Positions 24,411 to 31,137 are shown, counted from the first letter of the stretch. The stretch is DNA of 34,650 nucleotides from Bacteroidaceae bacterium (GCA_017616915.1 JAFZXF010000013.1:1-34650), one strand, 5' to 3'. Program-made: numbers and translations. The notes: generated by a model not told the origin, from the letters alone.

Positions 24411-26648
24411 TCACCTGCTGACATTCTTCACTCCCTTCACTCCGCGTAGTTTCTTGACCACGCTGTCGAGCTGTCGTTTGTCGCTTATCATTATGGTCAG
24501 CACTCCCTCGAATAGTCCATCGTGGCTGTCGATGCTGAAGGAACGTATGTTTACTTTCTCGTCCTTACTCAGTATGGAGGAAATGTTGTTCACCACTCCC
24601 AGGTCGTCGTGGCCCACTATGTGGAGTGTCACCGGCATACGGCTATGGCCGCCCTCAGCGCTGCTCTTGTTGCCTTCGCCGGCCCAGCGTGCTTTCACTA
24701 TGCGGTAGCCGTATTTCTCCCTCAGCGCCGGAGCGTTGGGGCAGTTGCTGCGGTGGATGCGTATTCCGTTGTTGATGGTCACGAACCCGAAGATGCTGTC
24801 GCCATACACCGGTGAGCAGCACTTGGCCAGCGTATAGTCCAGTCCCTTGATGTTGCGGTCTATCACCAGTTCCTCGCCGCTCAGCGCCTCGTCGTGCATC
24901 TTGTTTTCGAGCACAAACTCGTCGGCCTTATGCTGCGGCTGGGTGTTCTCCAGTTCGCCCAGGTCGCGCTTCACCACCGTCTGGTAGCGCTCTATGATGT
25001 CGTTGATGTCGAGCTGGTCGTTCACCACTCGCTGGTAGAACTCGTTGGGGTCTTTGTACCCCATCTTCTTTATCACCGTGTTGAGGTAGTTGCCGTTGAG
25101 TTCTATCTTGCGGTTGCGGAATTTGCGCTCCAGTATCTCTTTGCCCATACCGGTGGCTTTGGCCTGCATCTCGTTGAGTGACTGGCGTATCTTCGATTTC
25201 GCCCTGCCCGTCACCACGTAGTCGAGCCACGCTGCCTTTGGCGTCTGGTTGGCGGAGGTGAGTATCGTCACTTGGTCGCCGCTCATCAGTTTCTGCCTCA
25301 TCGAGGCGTTGCGGTCGTTGACGATAGCTCCCGTGCAGTGGTCGCCGATGTTGGTGTGGATGCTGTATGCGAAGTCGAGCACTGTGGCTCCTGCCACCAG
25401 CTTGTGGAGGTCGCCCTTCGGTGTGAACACATACACCTCGTCGGTCTGCAGGTCGGCGCGGAACTGGTCCATCATCTGTGCGCTGTCGCCCTCTTCGAGT
25501 GCTGCCCGGATGCTCGAGAGCCAGTTGTCGATGCCTTTCTCGCCGTTCTTCACGCCCTTGTAACGCCAATGGGCTGCAAGTCCGTGCTCCGCTATGTCGT
25601 CCATGCGCTCGGTGCGTATCTGTACCTCCACCCATTTCTGCTCGGGTCCCAGCACCGTGATGTGGAGGCTCTCGTAGCCGTTGCTCTTGGGTATGGAGAG
25701 CCAGTCGCGCAGTCGCTTGGGGTTGGGCTGATACATGTCGGTTATCACGCTGTAGGCCTGCCAGCACTGCGCTTTCTCCTTCTGTGGCGGTGAGTCGAGG
25801 ATGATGCGTATGGCGAAGAGGTCATACACGCCCTCAAACTCGCAGTGCTGCTTCTTCATCTTCTGCCAGATGGAGTGTATGCTCTTGGTGCGCCCTTTGA
25901 TATGGAATTTCAGTCCCTGCTCGTTGAGCAGTTTCTCGATAGGCTGTATGAAGTTCTCGATATATTTGTCGCGTGCTTTCTTGGTGGTGTTGAGCTTTTC
26001 CTTGATGTGATAGTAGGCGTCGTGCTCCAGTATTTTCAGCGAGGTGTCCTCCAGTTCGCTCTTCAGTTTGTAGAGTCCCAGCTTATGGGCTAGGGGAGCG
26101 TAGAGATAGGATGCCTCGCTCGCTATCCGCTCCATGAACTGGGGCGTGTAGTCGGGTATCTCGGGGTGTTCATCCTTTCCTTTATCATCCGAGCATAACA
26201 CGCTCATTTTCCGCATCATATTCACGCAGTCTGCAATCATGATGAGTATCACGCGCATGTCCTTAGCGAACGACACCAGCAGGTTGCGGAAGTTGTCGGT
26301 CTTGATGCTCGTGTTCTTCCTGTAGAGCTGCTCCACGTTGATGATTCCCTCCAGTATCGTCGCCACGCTGTCGCCCATCTGTCGGCGTACGTCGCCCACC
26401 TGGTTGGCATCGCTCACGAAAGGCGCTATCAGACACGCCCTTATCCCCTCCGCACTCATGCCAATCTCGCGGCTCACCGTCACGGCGTTCTCCACAGCCT
26501 GCACTATCAGTGCCTGCCTCTCCGCAACGCGTACTCCGCTCTTCTCAGCCGTGTGCTTTATGCACGTCCTGAGTTCGCGGTAGGCCTTGCCCTGAAACGT
26601 CTGTGGCTGCAGCTCGCGCAGTTCCCTATAGAGAGTAAGGATGCTCAA
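24411..26648 (-). CDS. relA: RelA/SpoT-family (p)ppGpp synthetase with degenerate hydrolase domain
   Basis: The 745-aa protein has the long RSH architecture and should make the stringent-response alarmone (p)ppGpp from ATP and GDP/GTP. Residues about 20-150 correspond to the HD hydrolase domain, but the catalytic HDxxED is replaced by APFVSDANQ (75-83) and the downstream ND site by IADCVNM (138-144), so hydrolysis is probably lost. The synthetase domain (about 235-375) is well conserved: GRTKSIHSIW, YDLFAIRII, IPKSNGYESLH, EVQIRT. The charge motif there reads R-L-R-D (312-315), closer to the RxKD of bifunctional enzymes than the ExDD of E. coli RelA. TGS (YVFTPKGDLHKL), a CC motif (KCCSPVYGD) and ACT domains follow. 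The best start is TTG 26648; a stop lies 6 codons upstream and no ATG is in between. Confidence 0.92.
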   Translation of the reverse strand: MSILTLYRELRELQPQTFQGKAYRELRTCIKHTAEKSGVRVAERQALIVQAVENAVTVSREIGMSAEGIRACLIAPFVSDANQVGDVRRQMGDSVATILEGIINVEQLYRKNTSIKTDNFRNLLVSFAKDMRVILIMIADCVNMMRKMSVLCSDDKGKDEHPEIPDYTPQFMERIASEASYLYAPLAHKLGLYKLKSELEDTSLKILEHDAYYHIKEKLNTTKKARDKYIENFIQPIEKLLNEQGLKFHIKGRTKSIHSIWQKMKKQHCEFEGVYDLFAIRIILDSPPQKEKAQCWQAYSVITDMYQPNPKRLRDWLSIPKSNGYESLHITVLGPEQKWVEVQIRTERMDDIAEHGLAAHWRYKGVKNGEKGIDNWLSSIRAALEEGDSAQMMDQFRADLQTDEVYVFTPKGDLHKLVAGATVLDFAYSIHTNIGDHCTGAIVNDRNASMRQKLMSGDQVTILTSANQTPKAAWLDYVVTGRAKSKIRQSLNEMQAKATGMGKEILERKFRNRKIELNGNYLNTVIKKMGYKDPNEFYQRVVNDQLDINDIIERYQTVVKRDLGELENTQPQHKADEFVLENKMHDEALSGEELVIDRNIKGLDYTLAKCCSPVYGDSIFGFVTINNGIRIHRSNCPNAPALREKYGYRIVKARWAGEGNKSSAEGGHSRMPVTLHIVGHDDLGVVNNISSILSKDEKVNIRSFSIDSHDGLFEGVLTIMISDKRQLDSVVKKLRGVKGVKNVSR

Positions 26649-26663
26649 TTCTTCAAACTGGAC

Positions 26664-26712
26664 TTAGATCTAAAGCCGGTCTGTGACCGGTCAATGTTCA
26701 ATGCTCAATAAT
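26664..26712. repeat. AGATCT / CCGGTC hairpin / heptamer compound repeat
   Basis: TTAGATCTAAA, then the perfect hairpin CCGGTC-TGT-GACCGG (26676-26690), then TCAATGT, TCAATGC, TCAATAA. On the minus strand the heptamers supply the last codons (I-E-H) and stop of the FHA gene, and the hairpin followed by CTTT could weakly terminate or attenuate before relA. Confidence 0.7.
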
Positions 26713-27186
26713 ATTAACTATCATCGTCGTACCGCCGATGTTTATCACCGCCTCGTTGTCGAGGAATATGCGGTCTTGGTCGCGTAGTATATCGCCCTGG
26801 TAGAAGGTGCCTGTGAGGCTTGGGGCGTCGCGCAGTATGAACTGCAGCTTACCCTTCTTGTTGCGCTTCACTGTCACTATGCAATGGGTGGTGTCGATGC
26901 TCGGATCCGACGTCATGATAGGTCGATTTGCCGAGGTACCTTTCACGTAGCGTCCTATCACGTTTTCGCCCATCATCAGCGGCAGTTCCTGTCGTTCATG
27001 AAAGGCGTTCTCCAGCACCACCAGCTTGCCCAGCACAGGCTGTTGTGCTTCGGTGGGACTGCCCAGCTTCACCTTGAATTGCTTCTGGCACACGGGGCAT
27101 ACGAAGACCAGCACCCTGTCGGGTGGATAGTCTTTTTCGTTAAAGGTAAGGTAATGTCCGCATCGCGGGCAGGAGAGTCGTTTCAT
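26698..27186 (-). CDS. FHA-domain protein with N-terminal zinc ribbon
   Basis: The 162-aa cytoplasmic protein starts with two CxxC pairs (C6/C9 and C30/C33), forming a probable zinc ribbon. A forkhead-associated domain fills residues about 52-160: VIGR at 75-78, the S95-x-x-x-x-H100 segment, and the turn SLTGTFYQG. FHA domains bind phosphothreonine, so the partner would be a Ser/Thr kinase target; no kinase is in the window. The gene starts 3 nt after the SPOR gene ends, so the two are probably one transcript. The last three residues and stop come from heptamer repeat. Confidence 0.85.
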   Translation of the reverse strand: MKRLSCPRCGHYLTFNEKDYPPDRVLVFVCPVCQKQFKVKLGSPTEAQQPVLGKLVVLENAFHERQELPLMMGENVIGRYVKGTSANRPIMTSDPSIDTTHCIVTVKRNKKGKLQFILRDAPSLTGTFYQGDILRDQDRIFLDNEAVINIGGTTMIVNIIEH

Positions 27187-27189
27187 AAT

Positions 27190-28272
27190 TTAATATTCCA
27201 TCACCCAGGCCGATTTGAAGTTCTTGTGCTGACTGCGCAGTTCGCGGGCAGCCTTGTAGGCTTCCTCCTCGGAAGGATAGGATGAATATATTACTCGTGT
27301 CATACCGTCGTCGTCAATCACTCTGGCCTCGGTGTAACCGTCGTCGTGGAGCCTCTGTGCCAGCGTCTGCGCTCCCTTCACCGTTACCTGACTTGCCAGC
27401 ACGAGAGTGTAAGTCTTTTTCGATTGAGAATTGAGAATTGAGAATTGAGAATTATTTTCGTTAACTCCCTTAACTTCTTTAACTTCCTTAACTCCCTTAA
27501 CTTCTTTAACTTCCTTAACTCCCTTAACTTCGTTAACTTCCTTAACTTCCTTAACTTCCTTAACTCCGTTAACTTCTTGCGCCTTGGTCGGCACGATGGT
27601 GGCTTCCTGCACGTTAGTGTTCACTACGGGGGATACGGAGGGTGCGATGGTGAAGACGAAGTAGAGCATTGCTGCGGCGATTGTGGTGACGGTGTAGCGC
27701 ACGGCGTTCTTGCTCACCCGGATGATGTAGTGGGTGTTCTCTGATTGAACGTTGAGCATTGAACGTTTGGCATTGGTCTTTGGTGATTGACCGTTAACTT
27801 CCTTAACTTCCTTAACTTCGTTAACTTCTTCAACTCCCTTAACTTCGTTAATTGCTCGAACTATCTTGCATTGCACCAGTCCGTAGAGGTCCTTGGCGAA
27901 GATGCCGCATTCGTGGGCGGGGGTGAAGAGCAGCGAGTGGCTGAGCGTGAGCTGCAGGCGACCGATATTGCCGATCTGTACCTCCTGGTTGTGCTCCAGT
28001 TCCTTGCGCAGTTCGCTGACGTCGTTTCTCACCAGCGTCATCGCCTTGGGGTAGTTGGTGTCGTAGGTGGTCACATACGACTGCGTCAACAGTCCGTCAT
28101 CCTCTTTGAGTCGTGCGTTGAAGCTCACCGAGCGGTAGGGCGGGAAGATCTCGCTACCGTCTTCAGAGAAGAATGCCTCCTCATATCTGGTCACAAAACC
28201 GCCTAGCCCGGGCACAACTATGCAGTCGTGACTGAGCAGCAGATTCTCGATATGTGATATGATGCGTAGCAT
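27190..28272 (-). CDS. HU/CCDC81-like plus SPOR-domain membrane protein
   Basis: With ATG 28272 the protein has 360 aa. The N-terminus (LRIISHIENLLLSHDCIVVPGLGGF, then VSFNARLKEDDGLL) matches the Bacteroidales HU-CCDC81 type module. A transmembrane span (YTVTTIAAAMLYFVFTIAPSV) follows, then a repetitive linker rich in EVKEVN, and a C-terminal SPOR domain (TYTLVLASQVTVKGAQTL to SAWVMEY) that should bind denuded peptidoglycan glycans. A cell-division or envelope role is therefore likely. An open frame continues to 28323, but the promoter at 28293-28324 would start transcription near 28286, which favours 28272. The linker is encoded almost wholly by 9-bp and 7-bp DNA repeats. Confidence 0.85.
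   Translation of the reverse strand: MLRIISHIENLLLSHDCIVVPGLGGFVTRYEEAFFSEDGSEIFPPYRSVSFNARLKEDDGLLTQSYVTTYDTNYPKAMTLVRNDVSELRKELEHNQEVQIGNIGRLQLTLSHSLLFTPAHECGIFAKDLYGLVQCKIVRAINEVKGVEEVNEVKEVKEVNGQSPKTNAKRSMLNVQSENTHYIIRVSKNAVRYTVTTIAAAMLYFVFTIAPSVSPVVNTNVQEATIVPTKAQEVNGVKEVKEVKEVNEVKGVKEVKEVKGVKEVKEVKGVNENNSQFSILNSQSKKTYTLVLASQVTVKGAQTLAQRLHDDGYTEARVIDDDGMTRVIYSSYPSEEEAYKAARELRSQHKNFKSAWVMEY
27422..27456 (-). repeat. Five AATTGAG heptamers in the SPOR-protein linker
   Basis: GATTGAG, AATTGAG (three times) and AATTATT are tandem and encode NNSQFSILNSQS immediately before the SPOR domain. Confidence 0.85.
27460..27576 (-). repeat. Thirteen 9-bp tandem repeats encoding E-V-K/N triplets
   Basis: Thirteen units of NTTAACTYC occupy 117 bp exactly. 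A higher-order 27-bp period (CTTAACTCC-CTTAACTTC-TTTAACTTC) is seen in the left half. As 9 is a multiple of 3, copy changes alter the linker length without a frameshift. Confidence 0.9.
27743..27776 (-). repeat. Heptamer array beside the transmembrane span of the SPOR protein
   Basis: GATTGAA, CGTTGAG, CATTGAA, CGTTTGG and CATTGG; it encodes NAKRSMLNVQS on the cytoplasmic side of the span. Confidence 0.75.
27793..27855 (-). repeat. Second 9-bp array in the SPOR gene
   Basis: Seven units of the NTTAACTYC type (GTTAACTTC, CTTAACTTC and variants, fading into GTTAATTGC) encode NEVKGVEEVNEVKEVKEVN between the HU-like module and the membrane span. Confidence 0.8.
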
Positions 28273-28292
28273 TCCTAAATAATTTCGCCCCG

Positions 28293-28324
28293 CAAAATTA
28301 CTCATTTTTCGCGATACGCGCAAA
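28293..28324 (-). promoter_or_regulatory. Bacteroidota-type promoter for the SPOR-FHA genes
   Basis: On the minus strand TTTG (28324-28321) and TAATTTTG (28300-28293) are separated by 20 nt. Transcription would start near 28286, leaving a leader of only about 14 nt before ATG 28272. Relatedly, no other promoter candidate lies before relA, so relA may belong to this transcript. Confidence 0.65.
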
Positions 28325-28743
28325 ACATTTTTTATATATTTTTTTGCACGAATTTATCAACTCAGATATAAGTGTTTTGTTCATAGCAAGATAAGCGCGA
28401 AAATATTTTTTAAGATTAGTTGCGAAGTGAAACCATCGGGCCTTTTTACCCCGGAGTCGGGGTGCAGGGTGAGGTATAACCGCCTGATAAGCAGCGGGGT
28501 AGGGGAAATGGTGCCATTTCTGCCGTTTACGCCAAAACGTAATTTCTTGGCACATAAATTATTGATTTGTAGCCCCCAATCTCGCTTGGTTAATCGTGAA
28601 ATTGAGAGTTGAAAAACCTAGGAAAAACGAACACGAATCTGACAAATCTACACGGATAGTTCGACACGCTCACCACAAGTAAACAAAACCAAATGATATA
28701 AACAACCTTTTTTTTAATTGACCACGAATCACACGAATTGATT
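28325..28743. other. AT-rich intergenic stretch with CACGAAT repeats
   Basis: I see no credible gene here. It holds a perfect small hairpin ACCCCG-GAGT-CGGGGT (28448-28463), the left arm of a large inverted repeat (28651-28690), and scattered CACGAAT words (28632, 28723, 28733), including CACGAATCACACGAATT. These words recur on the other side of the island near 31131-31156. Confidence 0.5.
28651..28690 (+). repeat. Left arm of the ~40-bp inverted repeat bounding the island
   Basis: This 40-bp arm matches the reverse complement of 31097-31137 with three substitutions and a one-base indel. The perfect core is 21 bp, 28668-28688 against 31100-31120. Confidence 0.85.
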
Positions 28744-28903
28744 TTAACAAAAACAATAAAAACACTCTTGTTCAGGTAGAGACTCCGTCTCTTATGATGT
28801 ATCTGTCTCCTTTTTCTTGTGAACGAGTTCCCATAAAAATCTCACAGACACACCATCTATCACTATGTGATATCTACCTGAACAAAAGCAAAAACAGAAA
28901 AAC
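28744..28903. repeat. Structured ~160-bp element, copy A
   Basis: Shared flanks TAACAAAAACAATAAAAAC and GCAAAAACAGAAAAAC enclose a perfect 13-bp stem, TTGTTCAGGTAGA (28768-28780) with TCTACCTGAACAA (28873-28885). Inside are hairpin AGAGAC-TCC-GTCTCT (28778-28792), a long-range pair TGTCT/AGACA with TTTTT/AAAAA, and hairpin ATCAC-TAT-GTGAT near 28859-28871. The same order of helices is found in copies B and C. I do not recognise it as a known RNA family. Confidence 0.75.
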
Positions 28904-28968
28904 ATTTTTTACCCTTCGAAATGCCTTTTTAAATGCCTTTTTTATATATAAATAATGTATAGGAATTT

Positions 28969-28988
28969 CCATTGAGCATTGACCATTA
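28969..28988. repeat. Heptamer micro-repeat between elements A and B
   Basis: CCATTGAGCATTGACCATTA is three members of the window-wide 7-bp family. Confidence 0.6.
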
Positions 28989-29008
28989 GCTAAGCCCAGT
29001 TTAGAGTA

Positions 29009-29173
29009 TTAACAAAAACATTAAAAACCCCTGTCAACGGCATAAGTCTTTACAGACTTTTGTAGCAATTCAAGTGATAGCGCCATTATAAGTAAACTTC
29101 TATGTCACTTACCCTTAAATTCCTACACCTTCCTCCGTCAGGTTATGCCCTTGCCAGGCAAAAACAGAAAAAA
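29009..29173. repeat. Structured ~160-bp element, copy B
   Basis: The flanks match copy A (TAACAAAAACATTAAAAAC and GCAAAAACAGAAAAA). The closing stem pairs 29030-29045 (CCTGTCAACGGCATAA) with 29143-29158 (TTATGCCCTTGCCAGG), 14 of 16 positions. It contains the hairpin AAGTCT-TTAC-AGACTT (29044-29059), then AAGTGATAG paired with CTATGTCACTT (about 29072-29110). The stem sequence is unrelated to copy A, yet complementary. Confidence 0.75.
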
Positions 29174-29216
29174 TCAACTTCAAAAATACTAATAAATAAA
29201 AAAATCATAAAAAAAA

Positions 29217-29247
29217 TTGTATGAATCAGATTTTTATCTTACCTTTG
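29217..29247 (+). promoter_or_regulatory. Bacteroidota-type promoter for the 496-aa protein
   Basis: TTG (29217-29219) and TACCTTTG (29240-29247) are 20 nt apart. The leader to ATG 29400 would be about 145 nt. It contains the 7-bp inverted pair CATGTCA (29249-29255) / TGACATG (29307-29313) and a small hairpin GCCT/AGGC near 29329-29344, so some leader-based control is possible. Confidence 0.6.
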
Positions 29248-29399
29248 CCATGTCATTGACGGATTTCGCTTGCTTTGATTTGCAGCACCAGGGTAATTGA
29301 CAATCCTGACATGACCAAAACAATCAACGCCTTGTTTATCAGGCACCATGACAGAGACCTAATCTAATGTGCTGCTGAACTACGAAAATTTTAATTATT

Positions 29400-30890
29400 A
29401 TGAAAGAAAAGAATCTAACCTTAAGCATTTTGGCGCTTGTCTTTCTAGTTTTGCCAACTACACTTAAAGCTCAGGACGTTTATTCCTTCACCCCAGTGTT
29501 GGATGGCCGTTATTATGCCATAGAACACAATACCACTCACAAACGTGGAATTGTTAATCGTGACATTGATTTAAATCCTATAGCTGATGGTTACTCTTTC
29601 GAAGGGTATGATGACTTAGTCCCAGAATATATTATAGTGCCTGTTGATTATGATGATATATCTGTTGTAGTTGCTATCAATCAAAATGGCCAGAAAGCTT
29701 CGGATGTAGCTTTCTGTGGGGTTTCTGGCAATAAGTATATAGCATATACCAATGAAGGAATAAGACTGACAGACGCGATAAATCAGAAAGCTTTATTTTT
29801 GGCTAGAGTTCTTGGGGCTAATTTGCAGATGCTTGGATTGAATAGACCGGATAATCAAGGCTATGATTTGCGAATCATATACGACCAGCCGAATAGCGAA
29901 GTGTTCACAACGCTAACAGGGCCGTTTGATATATCTTTTTATGAATCCGTATCCGTAGATGGCAATTTTTATTTTTATATAAAAGCTAAGCTGTTTGGTA
30001 AAGAGGAATATGTAAAATATGACGTTTTGGGAAATAGACTTTCAGAAAACGATTTCTCGAATATCGCATCATATTATAATAGTTTGGGGAATTCTAAATG
30101 GAGTAAGTTTGCGCAGTTGCCCCAAGCGGACAAACTTAAGAGCAGTGGTCAAAAACTATTGTATGAAGCTGCATCCGTGGGAAATAAAACTGCCATAAAT
30201 GAAGTGGCCAGGGAATTACACAAAAAAGGAGAGTCTCGTTATTTGACATCTTGGGCGTATGGCACTGGAGTGCTAGCGAAGTGTGGAGAAGCTCTCTATC
30301 ATGCTGGCAATTGTTTTTATGAGGGGTTGAATATCCCCCTAAATATTGCTTCAGCGAGATATTGTTTTAAAAAAGCAAAAGAATTTGGGTATAATCTCGC
30401 ATCTGGAGGTCTTGAAAAAATAGATAACATCGAAAAGCCAATTGTGCTTAAGGGTGGTCCACAACCCGTAATTGATGAGTTCATAGATGAGGCCAAACTA
30501 GAAAAGTTGGCAAAAGAGGGATATTTGGAGGCAATAGAACGCTATTGTCATCGAGCCACATTTTTTGTATTTGGTGACAGCGAACAGTATATACCTGATC
30601 AACTTAAATATGTTATCAACGACAAAAATGTCATAGATGTTATTCCACTTTTGCTTGCAGCAGCTCCCAAAGATGCGAATTGTCAACTTATGTTGGCATG
30701 CGTCTATGCAGGTGTAGAGGCCCTTGGTGGATCTTTCGATTACAAATATAGTTTTCGCAACCCTACTAAAGCCAAATATTGGATAGAGAAGTTCTGTGCT
30801 AATCCCAAGAAAGACGAGGCTCATGCATGGGGATACAAGAAAGAAATAGTTGAAAGCATCATCAAGAATATTCGTAACTTACCTGAGTAA
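29400..30890 (+). CDS. Secreted protein of unknown function with Sel1-like segments
   Basis: The 496-aa protein begins with a signal peptide (NLTLSILALVFLVLPTTLKAQ). The first half is beta-rich and unrecognised: it contains WG/KWG-like phrases such as YYAIEHNTTHKRGIVNRD and YDDISVVVAINQNGQ, which would fit a WG-repeat-like beta domain. The second half is helical, and AGNCFYEGLNIPLNIASARYCFKKAKEFGY (split here at about residues 301-330) follows the Sel1 spacing of A-x-x-x-Y-x-G-x(4-5)-D/N-x-x-x-A-x-x-x-x-K-A. Base composition and codon use are clearly more AT-rich than in the housekeeping genes to the left, suggesting acquired DNA. It is alone between structured elements B and C. Confidence 0.75.
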   Translation: MKEKNLTLSILALVFLVLPTTLKAQDVYSFTPVLDGRYYAIEHNTTHKRGIVNRDIDLNPIADGYSFEGYDDLVPEYIIVPVDYDDISVVVAINQNGQKASDVAFCGVSGNKYIAYTNEGIRLTDAINQKALFLARVLGANLQMLGLNRPDNQGYDLRIIYDQPNSEVFTTLTGPFDISFYESVSVDGNFYFYIKAKLFGKEEYVKYDVLGNRLSENDFSNIASYYNSLGNSKWSKFAQLPQADKLKSSGQKLLYEAASVGNKTAINEVARELHKKGESRYLTSWAYGTGVLAKCGEALYHAGNCFYEGLNIPLNIASARYCFKKAKEFGYNLASGGLEKIDNIEKPIVLKGGPQPVIDEFIDEAKLEKLAKEGYLEAIERYCHRATFFVFGDSEQYIPDQLKYVINDKNVIDVIPLLLAAAPKDANCQLMLACVYAGVEALGGSFDYKYSFRNPTKAKYWIEKFCANPKKDEAHAWGYKKEIVESIIKNIRNLPE

Positions 30891-30928
30891 AAAAATCTGA
30901 ATTATTAATGGTACAAATTGGTTTTTCA

Positions 30929-30952
30929 GGTTTGGAACAAACCGGTGTTTTT
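30929..30952 (+). terminator. Possible terminator of the 496-aa gene
   Basis: GGTTTG-GAA-CAAACC (30929-30943) is followed by GGTGTTTTTG. The T-run is also the flank of element C, so the assignment is uncertain. Confidence 0.45.
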
Positions 30953-31109
30953 GCCCATGCCGGTATGTGAGGGCTCTGCAAGAGACTGAGATGGAGGGTA
31001 GGTATTTTTATCTGTAAGTCTTGCTTATAAGTAAAAATAACTGCCTTGCATCCTGAAAGGGCTGTAAGCTCTTCATACAGGCATGGGTGTTTTTATGGTT
31101 TTTGTTTAC
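30946..31109. repeat. Structured ~160-bp element, copy C (inverted relative to A and B)
   Basis: CCCATGCCGGTATG (30954-30967) pairs with CATACAGGCATGGG (31074-31087), 13 of 14 positions. Inside are CTCT-GCA-AGAG (about 30974-30984), TATTTTTA (31003-31010) with TAAAAATA (31032-31039), and an AAGGGCT/AAGAGCT-type hairpin near 31056-31073. Flanks TGTTTTTGC and GTTTTTATGGTTTTTGTTTA are the complements of the A and B flanks. Confidence 0.75.
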
Positions 31110-31137
31110 TTGTGGTGAGCTTGTCGGACTATTCGTG
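31097..31137 (-). repeat. Right arm of the ~40-bp inverted repeat
   Basis: Reverse complement of 28651-28690 (three substitutions, one indel). It overlaps the outer flank of element C, and is followed by ATTCGTG/ATTCG words complementary to the CACGAAT words on the left side. Confidence 0.85.

Noticed and set aside
27460-27855. Possible CRISPR array
   Set aside because: Units are 9 bp without spacers and are translated as a protein linker; no cas genes are near.
28448-28463. ACCCCG-GAGT-CGGGGT hairpin as a terminator
   Set aside because: No T-run follows on either strand and no gene ends near it in the right orientation.
28298-28555. 85-codon open frame on the minus strand upstream of the SPOR gene
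   Set aside because: Its product (many aromatic and basic residues, no family) overlaps the SPOR promoter; composition is that of non-coding DNA.
28744-29173. Elements as a retron or group II intron remnant
   Set aside because: No reverse transcriptase or characteristic intron domain V is visible in the window.
28744-31109. Structured elements as integron attC sites
   Set aside because: The flanks are direct, not inverted TAAC/GTTA core sites, and there is no integrase or cassette-like gene array.
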